Source of the DNA: Pseudoscleropodium purum
Lineage: Eukaryota > Streptophyta > Bryopsida > Hypnales > Brachytheciaceae
Length of the DNA: 64,000 nt
Assembly: GCA_963969395.1 (NCBI GenBank)
Contig: OZ017798.1
Coordinates: forward strand, 2,542,001 to 2,606,000
Reading direction: 5' to 3'
Positions 1 to 11,970 of this stretch are shown here, in pieces. The notes beneath the pieces were generated by a model. The model was not told where the DNA came from, did no database searches, and saw only the letters and a list, made by a program, of their open reading frames with translations. The translations under genes and the position numbers were made by a program. Each line of letters begins with the position of its first letter. Position 1 is the first letter of the stretch.

Positions 1-609
1 TTTATGAATTTATGGAGGGAGCTATATGAAATGGATGAAGACTACAAAAAAACATGGTTTAATAAATCCAACGTCAAGATTTACACTTGGTTAAACTCAT
101 CACATTGTAAGTGGATAGTGAGATTTTGAGAGGTAGTGGTCTTTAGGTAGCAATTACCCAATTTTATTTATTCCCTTGACCCCCAACCCTAGTCACCCTA
201 ATCCAACGCACATTTGTAATTTCAGATTGAATTTCCAAGTGCAATCTATATGGAATTTTTTCCCCAATCAAATCCATAATACGCTAATCAAGAAGGGAGC
301 CTACTAAGGGTTCTTGAGAATTTCTTTTCTATTTTTTTGAGATTGATTGTAGGAGAGGTACTTAGTCGTTTTGTTTTCCATTGATCAATGGTGGGAGATT
401 TTTTTTGGAGGGGAAGAGGAGGCCAAACCATTTGATTCTTTAATTATAGTAGATAGTGAGGAGTTTGACCAAATGTGGGTCTTGAAGCTTGGTTAAGTAT
501 GTTTTCTACTAATGGAAGTATGTTTAAGTATGTTGATGAAATTTTGTTTGTTTGTTTTTCAACAATGTGACTAACTTGATCACTTAGTGGTTCATAATTC
601 TTATATAAG
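1..609. other. AT-rich intergenic sequence, nothing recognised
   Basis: No open reading frame, RNA gene or repeat end was recognised. It ends at the 3-bp target site AAG (607-609) of the CACTA element. Confidence 0.5.
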
Positions 610-1075
610 CACTACTAGGATTTGAGTGTTTTATGACTGCATAAATATGACTAAGTATGATTGGCAACTGCTCGCAGTTATATTTTTGGATTTCAAAATG
701 TTTGGAAAAAATATGACTATAAATATGACTGCCAGTCATATTTTACCTTTGTACTTCATGGGTGTATAGTATACATGCATGGGGAATAGCAAAACATTTC
801 TTAGAGAACCGTAGGGAACGTATTACGGGAACACCAATCATATTTGTCAATCATATTTTTGTATATATGACTACATGCAGTCATATTCTATAGTCACATT
901 TTTGTATGTTCACATTTTTCTTGAAGTTTTTTTTTCGGGCAATCTTGTAAAAATTTGGGCAACCTAAAAACAATGTAAATAAATTATTGCTCAAAATTGT
1001 AAAATCCTAGCCATCATTTTTTAGGGTTTTGAAACCCTAGCCGCCACTTCATTTGTTTCATCTTCTTTGTTTTTT

Positions 1076-1440
1076 GTTACTTTTTCACTCTCGTTTTTTC
1101 TTCCTCCTTTTGTTTTTTGAAGTTCTAATTGTTGTGTTGTTGTATTTAGTTGTATTTTAGTTGTTGCTTTTTAACTCTCGTTTGTTCTTTCTCCTTTTGT
1201 TTTTTGAAGTTCTAATTGTTGTGTTGTTGTGTTTTTGTTGTTGTTGTTTAGTTGTTGCTTTTTAACTCTCGTTTTTTCTTCCTTCTTTTGTTTTTTGAAG
1301 TTCTAATTGTTGTGGTGTTGTGTTTTAGTTGTTGTTGTTTAGTTGTTGCTTTTTAACTCTCATTTTTTCTTCCTTCTTTTGTTTTTTGAAGTTCTAATTG
1401 TTGTATTGTTGTGTTTTAATTGTTGTTGTTTAGTTATTGA
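1076..1440. repeat. Four-copy minisatellite of about 90 bp inside the CACTA element
   Basis: The phrase CTCTCGTTTTTTCTTCC or a close variant recurs at 1088, 1175, 1266 and 1357, periods of 87, 91 and 91 bp. Each copy continues through TTTTGAAGTTCTAATTG into a TTG-rich stretch. From about 1440 to 1860 the sequence decays into an irregular TTG/TTGCTT simple repeat. Confidence 0.85.
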
Positions 1441-2039
1441 GGTTCTAGTTGTTGTTTCTTAATTGTTACTAATATGCTGTTGCTTCTTACATCTTAGTTG
1501 TTGCTAGTTTATTGTTGCTTTATAGTTGTTGTTAGTTTGTTGTTGTTTCATAGTTCTTGCTAATTTGTTGATATTAGTTAGTTATTGTTTTATAGTTGTT
1601 GCTAAGTAATTTGTTGTTGTTCCTTAAGTGATGTTAGTTTGTTGTTGTTAGTTAGTTGTTGCTTCTTTGTTATTGTTTCTTAGTTTTTTTTATTTTTAGT
1701 TGTTGTTGGTTTGTTGTTGCTTTTTAGTTGTTAGTTTGTTGTTGCTTCAAAGTTGTTGCAAGTTTGTTATTGTTTTTTAATTGTTGTCTCTTAATTATTA
1801 CTTCAAAATTGTTACTTGAAGGTTGTTGCTTCAAGATTGTTGCTTCAAGTTGGATCTTAATTCTTGCTTAATTGTTGTCTTTTAAACATTATTTCCTATT
1901 GTTTGTTATTTCTTGCCTCTTATTATCTTTTATTGTATCTTAACTTGTCTTATTCTTGCTTCTTATTGTTTTTTTGTTTTTGTTCCCTCTTGATATATCT
2001 TAGCTTTTACTTCTTACTATCTTTTAATACTAACTTGGA

Positions 2040-2400
2040 TAAAAAAATGACTCACTATAGTCATATATTACATCAACCAAAATATGATTCACTACAGTCA
2101 TATCCTATATCACTCAAAATATGATTCACCGTAGTCATATTTCATATTACTCAAAATATGACTCACTACACTCATATTTCATTATTCCATATCACTTAAA
2201 ATATGAGTCTCCGTAGTCATATTCTATATGACTTAAAATATGACTCAAAATATGACTCATTGCAGTCATATTCCAAATCACTTAAAATATAACTTACTAC
2301 AATCATATTCCATATTACTCAAAATATGTTTCATTGCAGTCATATTCCATGTCAGCCAAAATATGATTGCGGTGAGTCATATTGTAGAATTTTTTTATTT
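2040..2400. repeat. Right subterminal repeat array of the CACTA element
   Basis: About eight to nine degenerate copies of a unit of roughly 38-40 bp. Each pairs AAAATATGACTCA with a near-palindromic partner CAGTCATATTCCA. Subterminal repeats of this kind are where CACTA transposases bind in the characterised families; that role is inferred here. Confidence 0.75.
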
Positions 2401-2678
2401 TGTCCGAGTAGCTTATGAAAAAGTCAAGCCTTTAAGGATATTCAATATATATGCCATGTTGGAAAAATATATTTAAAAGTGGTATATTATACTTCCAAAT
2501 CCATATGACTGCCAATATGACTCACTAGTCATATGACTGAAAGTGAATGACTCTTGAATGATTCAGCCCAATCATATTGCGACCATCTACAATGATTTTT
2601 GCTTGAGTCACATTTCTTGATTTTGTAACTCACTGCAGTCATATTTTGCAGTCATAAAACAATCATTTTCTTGTAGTG

Positions 2679-4900
2679 AAGGTTCTAAATTAGTTTGGGG
2701 TAGAAATGAAAAAAAAACTTTTGAAAATCAAGATCTTTTGTCTTTTTTTTCCTCTCAATTTTTTTTTTATTTTGATTGAAAAAATATAGATCCACATTTC
2801 AACAATGCTCTCTTTGGGGTTAACCCTTAAAATATTGTGGTGTTTTAAAGTCTACAACTACTTTAAAATACTCATATCCAAAGCAAGGCTAAAGTCTTCA
2901 TGTTTATGTATTTTCTAACAAATAAATCTATAGGATCCTTTAGCTAATTCATTCATGTATATCCTTTCAAAATTTTAGAGTAAGTATCTCCATTGATTGC
3001 AAATTGAGTTTGCCTAAACTTTAAAAAATATTATATTTGGCCCCCCTTAAAGGTGAAATTTTGTCTTTCAAGATTTTTAGTAAAAAAAATATAAGTCCCA
3101 TAACTTGTGCAATTTAGACAATTCATCGGAAAATGGGTTGAAAATATATGTAAACAAATTCAACCAAAAAAACTTTCACCTTCATCTTTAAAAAAATATA
3201 AAATGCAAGGTGGTACCTAATGGAAGAAAAAACTAAATTGTTAATAACTTTGACAAGAAATTGAGAATCATTAATTTCAATTGCAAGAATGTTCCAGTGA
3301 ACAATATATATCTTTCACATTTTTTCTAATTTTAAAAACTTCAAAATTAAGTTGAAAAATTGGCTTTATACTCCCTCTATCCCAAAATGATCTTCCTATT
3401 AGACAAAATGTTCTGAATTAAGCTTAAAAATAATAATTTTTCAAATCTATTTTGATGTGTTAGTTGATTTTAGTGCTCTATTATTTTCCTAGAAATTTTA
3501 GTTTTGGATTAGTTTATGACATGTAATTATAACACACTAAAAAGCAAGATTTGGGATGCCTAAAAATAGAGCATTGGTGGCCACTCATTAAGCCAGAGTG
3601 GTGAACTTCCCGCTTGTTTGAACTGAATGGGGCTTGAATGTTTGAATTAAATAGGGCTCGGATGTTTGAAATAATAAAATTAGATGGAGCTTAGTCAATT
3701 AATGCATAGTTAAACTAGATAAGCTCCAATTCTTCCAAATTGGCCCCATCTACTTGGAAGTAGATGGGGCCAATTTGGAAGGGGAATAAGATCATCTCCA
3801 ACTGACTCTTAAAATAAATTGTGTAAAGTACTCTGTCCAACTTTTCTAAAGTACTATAAATTTGTCAAGACTTCATTTTTGGACCTTTCTTCTCACATCA
3901 CATCATGAAGATGTTTTTTGAGACAAAAAATTAAGGTCAACATGAAGATTGTTTGGGGTTTGAGGAAGTATGTTTTTTGTACAGTCTCTCATTTGGACGT
4001 CAATTTAGCATTTGAAAATCATATCCCATCGCGACAAGGGTACAAGAAATTTGAGGTCTTTTTTTACTACATTTTGCCAAATCCATCCAAGTGGAGGCTA
4101 GGAATTCACCAAATATTGTTAAAATAGTAGTAATTGACGTTTCTATTGTACAGACTATCGCCACATGCGCGACATGGCTGGAGGACAAAAAAGTAACCCT
4201 AGTTCTATTAATTCAACCTGGTTTGGTGTGAATGTCACCTTGAGTTAACCTTGGAATGCCTAGGAAGCCATTTCGTGGCTTTTGGATGATTTCAGGTGGT
4301 CATAAAAAGACTTCAACAATAGATTTTTCATCCATTCTTTTTTTTAATGACCTTGTGTGGTGAGTTACAAAGAGTGTCTAATGGAGTTTTTGGTCTATTT
4401 GATGTTTATTTCCTTATAATTGAGAAGTAATGAAAAAAAACAGATGGCAAAATTTGCCCTTTCAGTGTATTTTGGGAAATTGAGTATATCTGAAATTTTT
4501 CCTTGAAAATGACTTTTTTTGAGTTAAAGTCCAACTAATGAAATGAAGGTCTTCTACTCTAGTTTCTACTCCAATTCGAATTTTGGAAAAATTCGTAAAA
4601 TTGAATATTTTATTGTAATTTGAACTTCAACTGTATTTTTAATGAGAATTAAATGAGAATTATATAATGACACGGAAACTGAATTTACACCATGATGTTT
4701 TTCACTGTAATGTACACACATGGTGAAATTTTCATATTTTTTGAGATAATTTTTTATTTGATATGATTTTTTTTTCACTTTTTCTTCAAAAATTTTCATA
4801 AAAAGAAAAATTCTGAAAAAAATGTAAAATTTTCATGAAGTATAGAAAACATGTAGCTTCATCTCTCAAAAATAAAAATAAAAATTTTCATATACATTTA
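2679..4900. other. AT-rich intergenic sequence with MITE-like scraps
   Basis: No gene was recognised. At 3371-3391 the sequence reads CTCCCTCTATCCCAAAATGA after a TA, resembling a plant Stowaway terminal repeat, but no matching right end was found nearby. A perfect hairpin at 3732-3781 is listed separately. The short ORFs at 3918-4127 and 4000-4188 overlap on opposite strands and look like chance. Confidence 0.4.
3732..3781. repeat. Perfect 23-bp inverted repeat with a 4-bp loop
   Basis: The left arm 3732-3754 begins CTTCCAAATTGGCCCCATCT and the right arm 3759-3781 is its exact reverse complement, separated by TGGA. No target-site duplication or parent element was identified. It could be the core of a decayed MITE. 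Confidence 0.8.
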
Positions 4901-5174
4901 CATACAAAGTGGCAACAAACTAAGTGAGGACAATGCCGTGTGAAGCCAGTGGCCATAGGCCCGGGCGTTTCAGGGTTAAGGTAGGGTACAATACCTTATC
5001 CACATTCTCCCCAAGTGGGTGTTTGCGGAGAATGCCCTTGTGTCGGCGAATGTAACCACCATCCCCAAGCGAGCTTCCGAAATTCGCCTGCGCCGCTTTC
5101 CAAAAATGACTCTCGAACAAACTAGTGCTCTCATTGTAGACTGTCGCTCTTGACCCATCTCCTCCATTTTCAAA
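4900..5174 (+). promoter_or_regulatory. Probable promoter and 5' leader of the Era gene
   Basis: GC content rises sharply just before the Era start codon compared with the AT-rich sequence upstream, as at the other two genes here. No TATA box or transcription start could be placed with confidence. Confidence 0.35.
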
Positions 5175-8100
5175 ATGGCGCTTGGAGGAACGACTGCCCC
5201 CCCTAGAACCACCTGCACGGGAACCGTAAGATTGTCCGAGAACTTGCGTCAGAATGGAATTCTGGGAGTCACTTTGTTGCGGATGGAGGCTGTGGTAGGG
5301 CAGAGGAGAAAAGAGCTTGTCAAAGGGGGAGTGATGACGGTGCGAGCTAGTGAGGGCAAACAGAATAAGCCTCCTGTGTTTATTCTGAATGTAAAACCGG
5401 AGCGGAAGCCTTTGCCCTTGGTGGAGGATACCAAGCCTCTGTTGTCGCTGGAGAATTACGATTTCCAGAACCTAGTTGTGGATCCCAATCATCGCAGTGG
5501 TAATGGTCGTTCTCTTAGTTTGATTGTCGCAAATGTAGTGCTCTTGTTGATGGTTGCAGATGCACTATTAGGTTGGGAACCCTAGTCTTGTGACTTTCGG
5601 CTGCTGAGTACGGGTCCTAGTAGTAGAGTGGCTAGATTTTCTGTGGGTCTTGTCCCGTTCAAGAGGTTTGCAACGCACTGGAAATTGTTTAATTTGGATA
5701 CTGTAAGAATAGGTTATAAAGTTTTGTAGATTTGCTCGTATGGTGAATGAAGTCGTTTTGTTACTTCAGACTTGAATCCTTGAAGGTAGCGTGTACTGCT
5801 CATTTCTGTGGTGGATGATGTGGTTAATAGGGCTAGCCTTTCAAATTGGTTGCCTTGTTACAGTCTTGTCCCCGTTCAAGAGGATTTCAACGCACTGAAA
5901 ATTGTTCTATTTGGATTCTGTAAGAAAAAGTTATGAAGTGTTGAAGATTTTCTCGTAGGGTGAGTGAAGCCGTATTGGTATTTCAGACTTGAATCCTGGA
6001 AGGCAGTGTCGAGTGCTAATTTCTGCAGTGGGCGATTTGGTAATTAGGGTTAGCCTTTCAAATTGGTTGCCTTAGGTGGATTCGCATCACGGGTTAGAAT
6101 CTTGATAAGAATTGTTCAATTTCAGTAGAGTAATGTCGTTTCGTGTGCTGGTAAACTCTGCCATTGTGTCCAGGTTACGTTGCGCTGGTAGGAAGACCAA
6201 ATGCAGGGAAGAGCACGCTCTTGAACCAGATTATAGGTCAAAAATTGTCCATTGTGACCAAAAAACCGCAGACCACGCGGCATCGCATCCTTGGGATCTG
6301 CTCGGGTCCTGATTTTCAGGTATAGTCAGGTTGCAATCACTCAAAGAGTATACAAGAATTCGACATCTTTGGCGACAGTGCTTGTCCTGAATGGTCTAAT
6401 TGGACTGGCGAACTACAGAACGACTTTTAAAAAAAATTTAATTGGCTAGGTTTTAATCCTTCTGCTGCTTTGCATTGTAGCATTAACTATGTTGCTCTGT
6501 TGTTGGCTTGGACTATTGTAGATGGTATTGTATGATACTCCAGGAGTGATTCCGAAGCAGATTCGGAAGTTGGACGAGATGATGATGCGAAATGTGCGCA
6601 CTGCAACCCTAAATGCAGATTGTGTTCTGATCGTTGTGGATGCTTGCCAGCAGCCTGAGGAGGTACTTGAGCCTCCCTCTCTATCTTGTATTGTCTAGGA
6701 ATCGCTGCTTATGTGGGTCCTTTGGCTGTCTGATATGTGGGCTTTCAAAACCAGCATTTGATACAGATAAGTTGGATAAGAAAATGGTAGACTGAACTCT
6801 ATAGAAGTTTAGCGGTAGAAAATACTTTATGAGTCTTCTTTAGATCATAATTTTGGTCGGGTGTGAAACAACTTTGTTTATAGTAGAGATTACGCTATCA
6901 GAACGAACTTGTTCTATATACAGCCATTGGAACTTTTAATTACTTGCACACTTATAATGTACACTTCCCTTCGGCTCAGTTATGAGCATTGGCAAATGAT
7001 GATTTTATTGGATAGGACGTCGTTGTAAGTAGGTCTTCATGTAAATAATTGGGAATATTTTTTTGACCTGTTGCAGGTGATGAGCATGTTGGTGGATGGG
7101 CAGCAAACTCTAGTGACGGATAACAGACCTACTTTACTGGTCTTGAACAAGCAAGATCTCATTAAGCCCGGTGAAATTACTAAAAAGAAAGAGGTGCGCT
7201 GTCTGTGAAGAGTGTGTTGGACCCTCTGAGTTCATGAGCAGTAATTGAAGACCATAGCCATGTCTTTATACCCTTCTTTAGTTCTAATCTGCACTGTTAT
7301 GTAAGTCTGTAATTCTCATTTCTGTACAAATTATCATATGTGTTCCCAATCAGCACGTTCTGTTCAGAGTGAAGGATCTCATCTTTGTATTGATACGGGT
7401 ACTCGTTAAATTTCTATCTACTGCTCAAGGATACTGAAGTTGTAATCGTTTGTCTGTTATCATACATCCACTCACATACGAAGAGGTGTTTTTTAAATGG
7501 TTTTGATATTTGTATTTGTTGAATGAGCTGCAAGTTGGATACTGCAGTGGTACGAGAAGAATGGTGGTGCAACTGAGGTGATGGCTATTAGTGCGAAGCG
7601 AGGTGATGGTGTAGATAAGGTTAAACAATGGCTCTTAGGTCGTCTACCGTATGGCCCTGCCTATTATCCCAAAGTAAGTAACCAAAGTCCTGTCCCACTG
7701 CGTGACCAGAAGTTTGGTGTAGATGTAGTAACAATCCTATCAATGAGTGTTTTGTATCGGAAGTTTTTTTTTGCTTAGAGTAGATGGTATATATCACATG
7801 TTTATGTTGTTACCGAGTGTGTAATTGTCCTGTTTGGTATTTGTTGGCATCTTAGCAGCAACTTTGATCAACTTGAGAACATAAATGAAACGTTTCTCCT
7901 GCATCTTTTATGTGTGCCTCTTTCCAACAATCTGACCATGAGTTGATAATGTCTAAAGGATATTGTTAGTGAACATCCCGAGAGGTTTTTCGTTGCGGAG
8001 ATATTAAGAGAGAAGATCTTCATACAATATAGGCAAGAAATTCCTTATGTTTGCCAGGTGAGCTGAATTTATATAGCTGTATCGTTGACCAAATTTTCAT

Positions 8101-9086
8101 CGATCATTGTAACCAAGTTAAGAATTGTAATGAGTGTCTTTGAACAGTTTCAGTGTAGATTCTATTTTACTGGCTGGTTTGGTGCGTGCATATTTGAGAC
8201 CATTTAGTGTGAGGCGTGCAGGTGAACGTTACTAGCTACATGGAAAGAAGAGTCGCAAAGGACTACATACAGCTGGAGATTGTTGTTGAGAAAGATGGAC
8301 AAAAAGGAATTTTACTGGGCAAAGTACGTTTCTTTCAACTCTGCAGCTGGAATGTGCACCCCTTTGATAGTATAGTCTTGCTCTTCCTTTTTGTCTTTAA
8401 GTTAAGTTGTTTTGTGCATGTTATCTGTGTTGGTTGTGTAGAGTTTGCATGCATTTTATGCAACGAAGGAGGTGTTCATGTGTTATTTCTTGGTTGTGTG
8501 TAAATGACGAACTCGTCTGTATTTCGAACTGGGAACTTCATGTTTTATTGCTTCTAACGGCAGTGGGTTGAAGCAGGGAGGACAAGCTTTGAAAACGCTT
8601 GCTACTGCTGCAAGGTTGGATATTGAGGATTTCGTAGGAAAGGAAGTATTTGTGGAGGTATGGCAAACACGTGATCATTTTTTCCATAGGTTTCTAAATT
8701 ATTTTCTTTAATCTACAGTGCGATTTTTCCTGTTGGTTGACACGCATAAAGCTTTAAGTAGAGTTATTGAGAAGTAGAAGAAAAGTACTTACACTTAGGA
8801 TCCCTCAAAAATGGCGTAATACTCTGTTATCAACGTTCACCTCCCATAGGATTAGCGTGGTAATCACATCAACGTCATATTAGATTGCGATGCCCATAGG
8901 CAGATTAGGTCCAATGAATCTTCTTCACGTAGAGTTTGGTACTACCCTCTGTGAAAGTTAGTCTTTTAACTAACTTGAATTTGTGGAATTTCGTCTTTAC
9001 AGATAAAAGTGAAGGTGAAGGAGGATTGGCGTGAAAATGAGGAGCTACTGGATCACTATGGATATAGCGGAAAGATGAGCCTTTGA
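5175..9086 (+). CDS. ERA: Era-type GTPase with C-terminal KH domain, nine exons
   Basis: Era GTPases bind the 3' end of small-subunit rRNA and assist ribosome assembly; plant versions act in plastids or mitochondria. Exons: 5175-5499, 6174-6319, 6522-6662, 7077-7193, 7548-7673, 7959-8057, 8222-8323, 8577-8657, 9003-9086. All junctions are GT-AG and keep frame, giving 406 residues. Only the first intron splits a codon (Gly109). G1 is GRPNAGKST (115-123), followed by the PQTTRHR switch region, G3 DTPG (162-165), G4 NKQD (228-231) and G5 SAK (258-260). The KH domain covers about 305-385, with GxxG at GKGG (351-354). About 90 residues before the G domain, rich in T, R and K, fit an organelle transit peptide. 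The DPNHRSG lead-in recalls the plastid-type plant Era, so plastid targeting is favoured but not proven. ATG 5175 is the first ATG of the open frame; Met37 is a weaker alternative. Confidence 0.93.
5648..6073. repeat. Tandem duplication inside Era intron 1
   Basis: A segment of about 210 bp is present twice, at 5648-5856 and 5864-6073, a 216-bp offset. Both copies start TCTTGTCCC, share TTCAAGAGG and TTTCAGACTTGAATCC or similar, and end AGCCTTTCAAATTGGTTGCC. They differ by scattered substitutions and small indels, so the duplication is not recent. The intron boundaries are unaffected. Confidence 0.85.
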
Positions 9087-11310
9087 GTACAATCTTATGC
9101 GCGATCCATTTCTCTAGGTTGAGTAAGTTTTGTAGCTCTTTACTCTTTAGTTTCAATGTAATTTTAGAGCCTGGGTATACCAAATGGTAAACAGTTCCAC
9201 CTCTGTGCTTGAAGTGTACAGCTATGTAACTGCAGGAATATCCTAGTCCAGGTTGTCAAAGATCAAAGTAGGATGCCAACCTGCTGTATCTGATAAGTTA
9301 TGTCAATCCTTAAAAGAATTTTAGCGCTTGCAAAAGGCAATCAACTGCCTCGCTAATGAGCGTGCATAGTGTGAGAACTGTACCACAGCCTCACGTTTGA
9401 GTGCATTCTCAAGCCCTAATTAAGGTAAAACAACCCATTGTGGTCAGAATTTTTATTTTAAAAATCCCACATAAAGACAAAGGTGAGACACAGGGAGAGC
9501 AATTGAAAGCAAACTTTTTGAAGTGTTTTGCCACTCACCACCCAAAAGAGACTCTAGACTACCCTAGAACCAACAAAAATTGTATCCATAATGCACTTTT
9601 TACTCCCCTAAAATAGTAACAATATTTTCTAACATGGAAGGCCTAAAAAGTCACTTCCTACAATGAATTTACATTGAAATTTTGGAAGTTCCTAATGTGG
9701 TCAATGATCACTTCATTACTATTAAGTAGGACATTCATTGTGGTCAAAATCTCATTTATTGAAAAGTCTAATAATAGAGTCATTTTTTTGTATATCTAAT
9801 TGTAGAATCTTGCACTAGATTAGTGAAAGAATGAAAGAAATTTTAGAAACTTTGGCCATACAAATTGTAAGATATTTGTGTAATCCCTAGAAGTCCAAGG
9901 AAGCTCCTTCCCACCAAAACCACCTTCAAATTGCTATTTTTGTAATGAAAGATTCAACACTATCAAATTAACAACTTCAAAGAGTTTGACGAAATAAATT
10001 TTGGAATTTTTTCAATTAAATTCAATTTTTGAAAAAAAATAGTTCTTTTTTTTAAGGTAAATTAACTTTAAGGGCCCATATCTCATATTTTCACAAAAAA
10101 AGAATTTTCCTTTTTGACAAAATGCATTTATGAATGGTTAAAAACATTCATACCAATTTTCACAAAAATTGGAGCAATAGAAGATTATTTTCAAAGCTTT
10201 GCAATCAATCAAGGAACAGTGGGAAAACAAAAACTTGACTTGACCATGTCCATTCACTATATGCTCTAACCAATTAGCCCCTTTTCCACTTGCACACCCA
10301 TAGATTTTTTTTCTTGGATATCTTCTAGTTGGCTAGGTTTCCCTCTTAAGGTAATCTTGTAGAGAACATTTTTTCAAGTGTTTGACTTCAAAAATCTCCT
10401 AAAGTTGAATTTTTGTCCAAATCCAGAATTCTTTTGGTTGTAGAAAAATAATTCAATGAACTATATAATTAAAACATAAAATTTCAAAAAAATAGTTTTG
10501 AAGATATTTGGGCAGCTTCTAAAATTAGGCAACACCCATAAAATGGTTGACTAAGCATTTAGGGTTTAAAGTAAAGAAAACAAGTTTGCACCTTGCTTAA
10601 TTAGATTATTTGACTTTGAACCTTCTTAATTAAAAAATTTTGCACTAAAAAATCTTAATTTAATTTTTTTTATCATGAAGAGTGAAGGTGAGAGTTTAAG
10701 AAAAAAATGAAAATATAAAACACTTAATTGAAATCCTTAAAAAAATTATTAAGTGGAAGTAGGTATAAGATAGAAGAAAAAACTAAATTGTCAATCCCTC
10801 AATGTAAAAATTGCCTTTTTTGGCAATATAGTAATTTTAGGCAGTTCACTACAAATGGAGTTTTTCATTATTTTTCTTTAAAAATTTCATAGAGCACGTA
10901 TTAGAAGAGTAACTTTTAAAGCCCAACAATTTTCATAACTTTTGACTACATGGTTAAAAAATTATTGCATGATATGTAATTTTCATTGCTCGGCAAGTAG
11001 CCTAGGCAAGTAAGGCAACTCAAAAAATTTCTTTAAAAATCATTTTTTTAAGAAATAAAAATTTGAAATTGATTTTCTAAGTTTATATATACATAGGACC
11101 AAAGCTTTCAATCATTCCATTTTGATCAATGAGAAGAAAATTATGAGTTTTAATTTGCAGGTAGGTATGATATTCAAAGACTCCATACCTACCCACAAAC
11201 TAAAATTCATTACTCTCTTCTATTGATCAAAATGGAATGATCAAAATTTGCAAAAAAAAATTTATCATGTGAAAAATAAGAAATTCCTACATTTCCCTAC
11301 AAGGTCAATC
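9087..11310. other. Era 3' flank, then AT-rich intergenic sequence
   Basis: The first 200-300 bases are probably the Era 3' untranslated region, though no polyadenylation site is clear. Beyond that the sequence is AT-rich and resembles other intergenic parts of the window. An imperfect hairpin at 11112-11240 is the only defined structure. Confidence 0.45.
11112..11240. repeat. Imperfect hairpin of about 55-bp arms
   Basis: TCATTCCATTTTGATCAAT at the left pairs with ATTGATCAAAATGGAATGA at the right. The arms continue inward through GTAGGTATG / CATACCTAC. The right-arm phrase AAACTAAAATTC reappears near 55680 and 63745, so this belongs to a dispersed repeat family. Confidence 0.7.
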
Positions 11311-11539
11311 CATTTTTTTTTTTTTGAAACATACGACCTTTAAGGGCCGTAGTCATGACTAACTAGACACCACTGTGGCAAGACTATGGACTTAATCTCC
11401 GTGAGAACAAGTGGAGGGACAAACAACAACTCCTTGTGTGTCAACACGAAGAGCCCCCATGGGAGCATGGGGAGTTGAACCAGGCACCGCATGGGTACCA
11501 TCAGAAGTCCCTACCACTTGCCCCTAATTGGGGTAGTTT
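11311..11539 (-). mobile_element. tRNA-derived SINE
   Basis: Read on the minus strand, the head contains an A-box-like GGGCAAGTGGTAGGG followed about 35-40 bp later by a canonical B box, GGTTCAACTCC (plus 11471-11481). The tail is an A tract of 13 (T's at 11313-11325). The flanks give a 10-bp near-perfect target-site duplication, AAGGTCAATC (11301-11310) and AAGGTCATTC (11540-11549). Polymerase III boxes at one end, poly(A) at the other and a flanking duplication define a SINE. No second copy was noticed here. Confidence 0.8.
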
Positions 11540-11549
11540 AAGGTCATTC

Positions 11550-11970
11550 TGGACCATAAATCCAGGCTTTGAATAGAGGATTTAACGTCCAGTGCCTCCC
11601 GGTAAGGCAACCTAATAGTAAATGTAAATGCAACCCGATTTCACGTGTAGAGGAGCTGAGTGTTTCTCGCAACAGCCGCCGGCTAAGTTTCCGTAAGAGA
11701 CACACTAGCCAGAGTTTCGGAGGCCAAAAAGTTTGAGCCCAGCCACCATTGCAGTCGGAGCTTATCAGTGATGAGCCCTGCTGCCATCCATTAGTTCCAA
11801 GAAGTCCACCCATGAAGTCGATCACTAGGAGCGGCTCAGCTAGAAGCAAATTAACGTACGTGTGGGATGCTTCCGCTAGCTATGTAGACAACGTAACCGA
11901 CGTCCACCTTCAGACAGTCGGTACGCACTGACAGACCACCACGGCCGTTGGTCTACTCCCAAAGCGCGTG
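11550..11970. other. GC-richer island of unknown origin
   Basis: About 400 bp with clearly higher GC than its surroundings. A 101-codon frame is open on the minus strand (11544-11849) but carries no recognisable domain, and the plus strand has a shorter overlapping frame. It may be a gene fragment or part of a repeat. Confidence 0.3.

Larger units (their letters stand above)
610..2678. mobile_element. Non-autonomous CACTA (CMC/EnSpm) DNA transposon
   Basis: The left end starts CACTACTAGGATTTG and the right end, reverse-complemented, starts CACTACAAGAAAATG; both then run into TGTTTTATGACTGC, giving about 31 bp of terminal inverted repeat. The flanking trinucleotide is AAG on both sides (607-609 and 2679-2681), the 3-bp duplication expected for this superfamily. 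Subterminal repeats built on ATATGACT/AGTCATAT lie in both orientations at 630-920 and 2040-2660, another hallmark. The 2069-bp interior has no transposase; it consists of a 90-bp minisatellite, a TTG-rich tract and short ORFs without recognisable domains. It would need transposase supplied from elsewhere. The call is firm; age and activity are unknown. Confidence 0.9.

Noticed and set aside
1864..2124. 86-codon open frame rich in Leu, Tyr and Ser
   Set aside because: It arises from low-complexity TTG/TCTT sequence within the CACTA element and has no domain.
2040..2400. Regularly spaced repeats resembling a CRISPR array
   Set aside because: Repeats are degenerate, near-palindromic and confined to the end of a CACTA element, with no real spacers. 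They are subterminal repeats.
3371..3391. Stowaway MITE end (CTCCCTCTATCCCAAAATGA)
   Set aside because: Only one end is visible; no matching inverted end within several hundred bases, so no element could be delimited. The similar phrase at about 31176 has the same problem.
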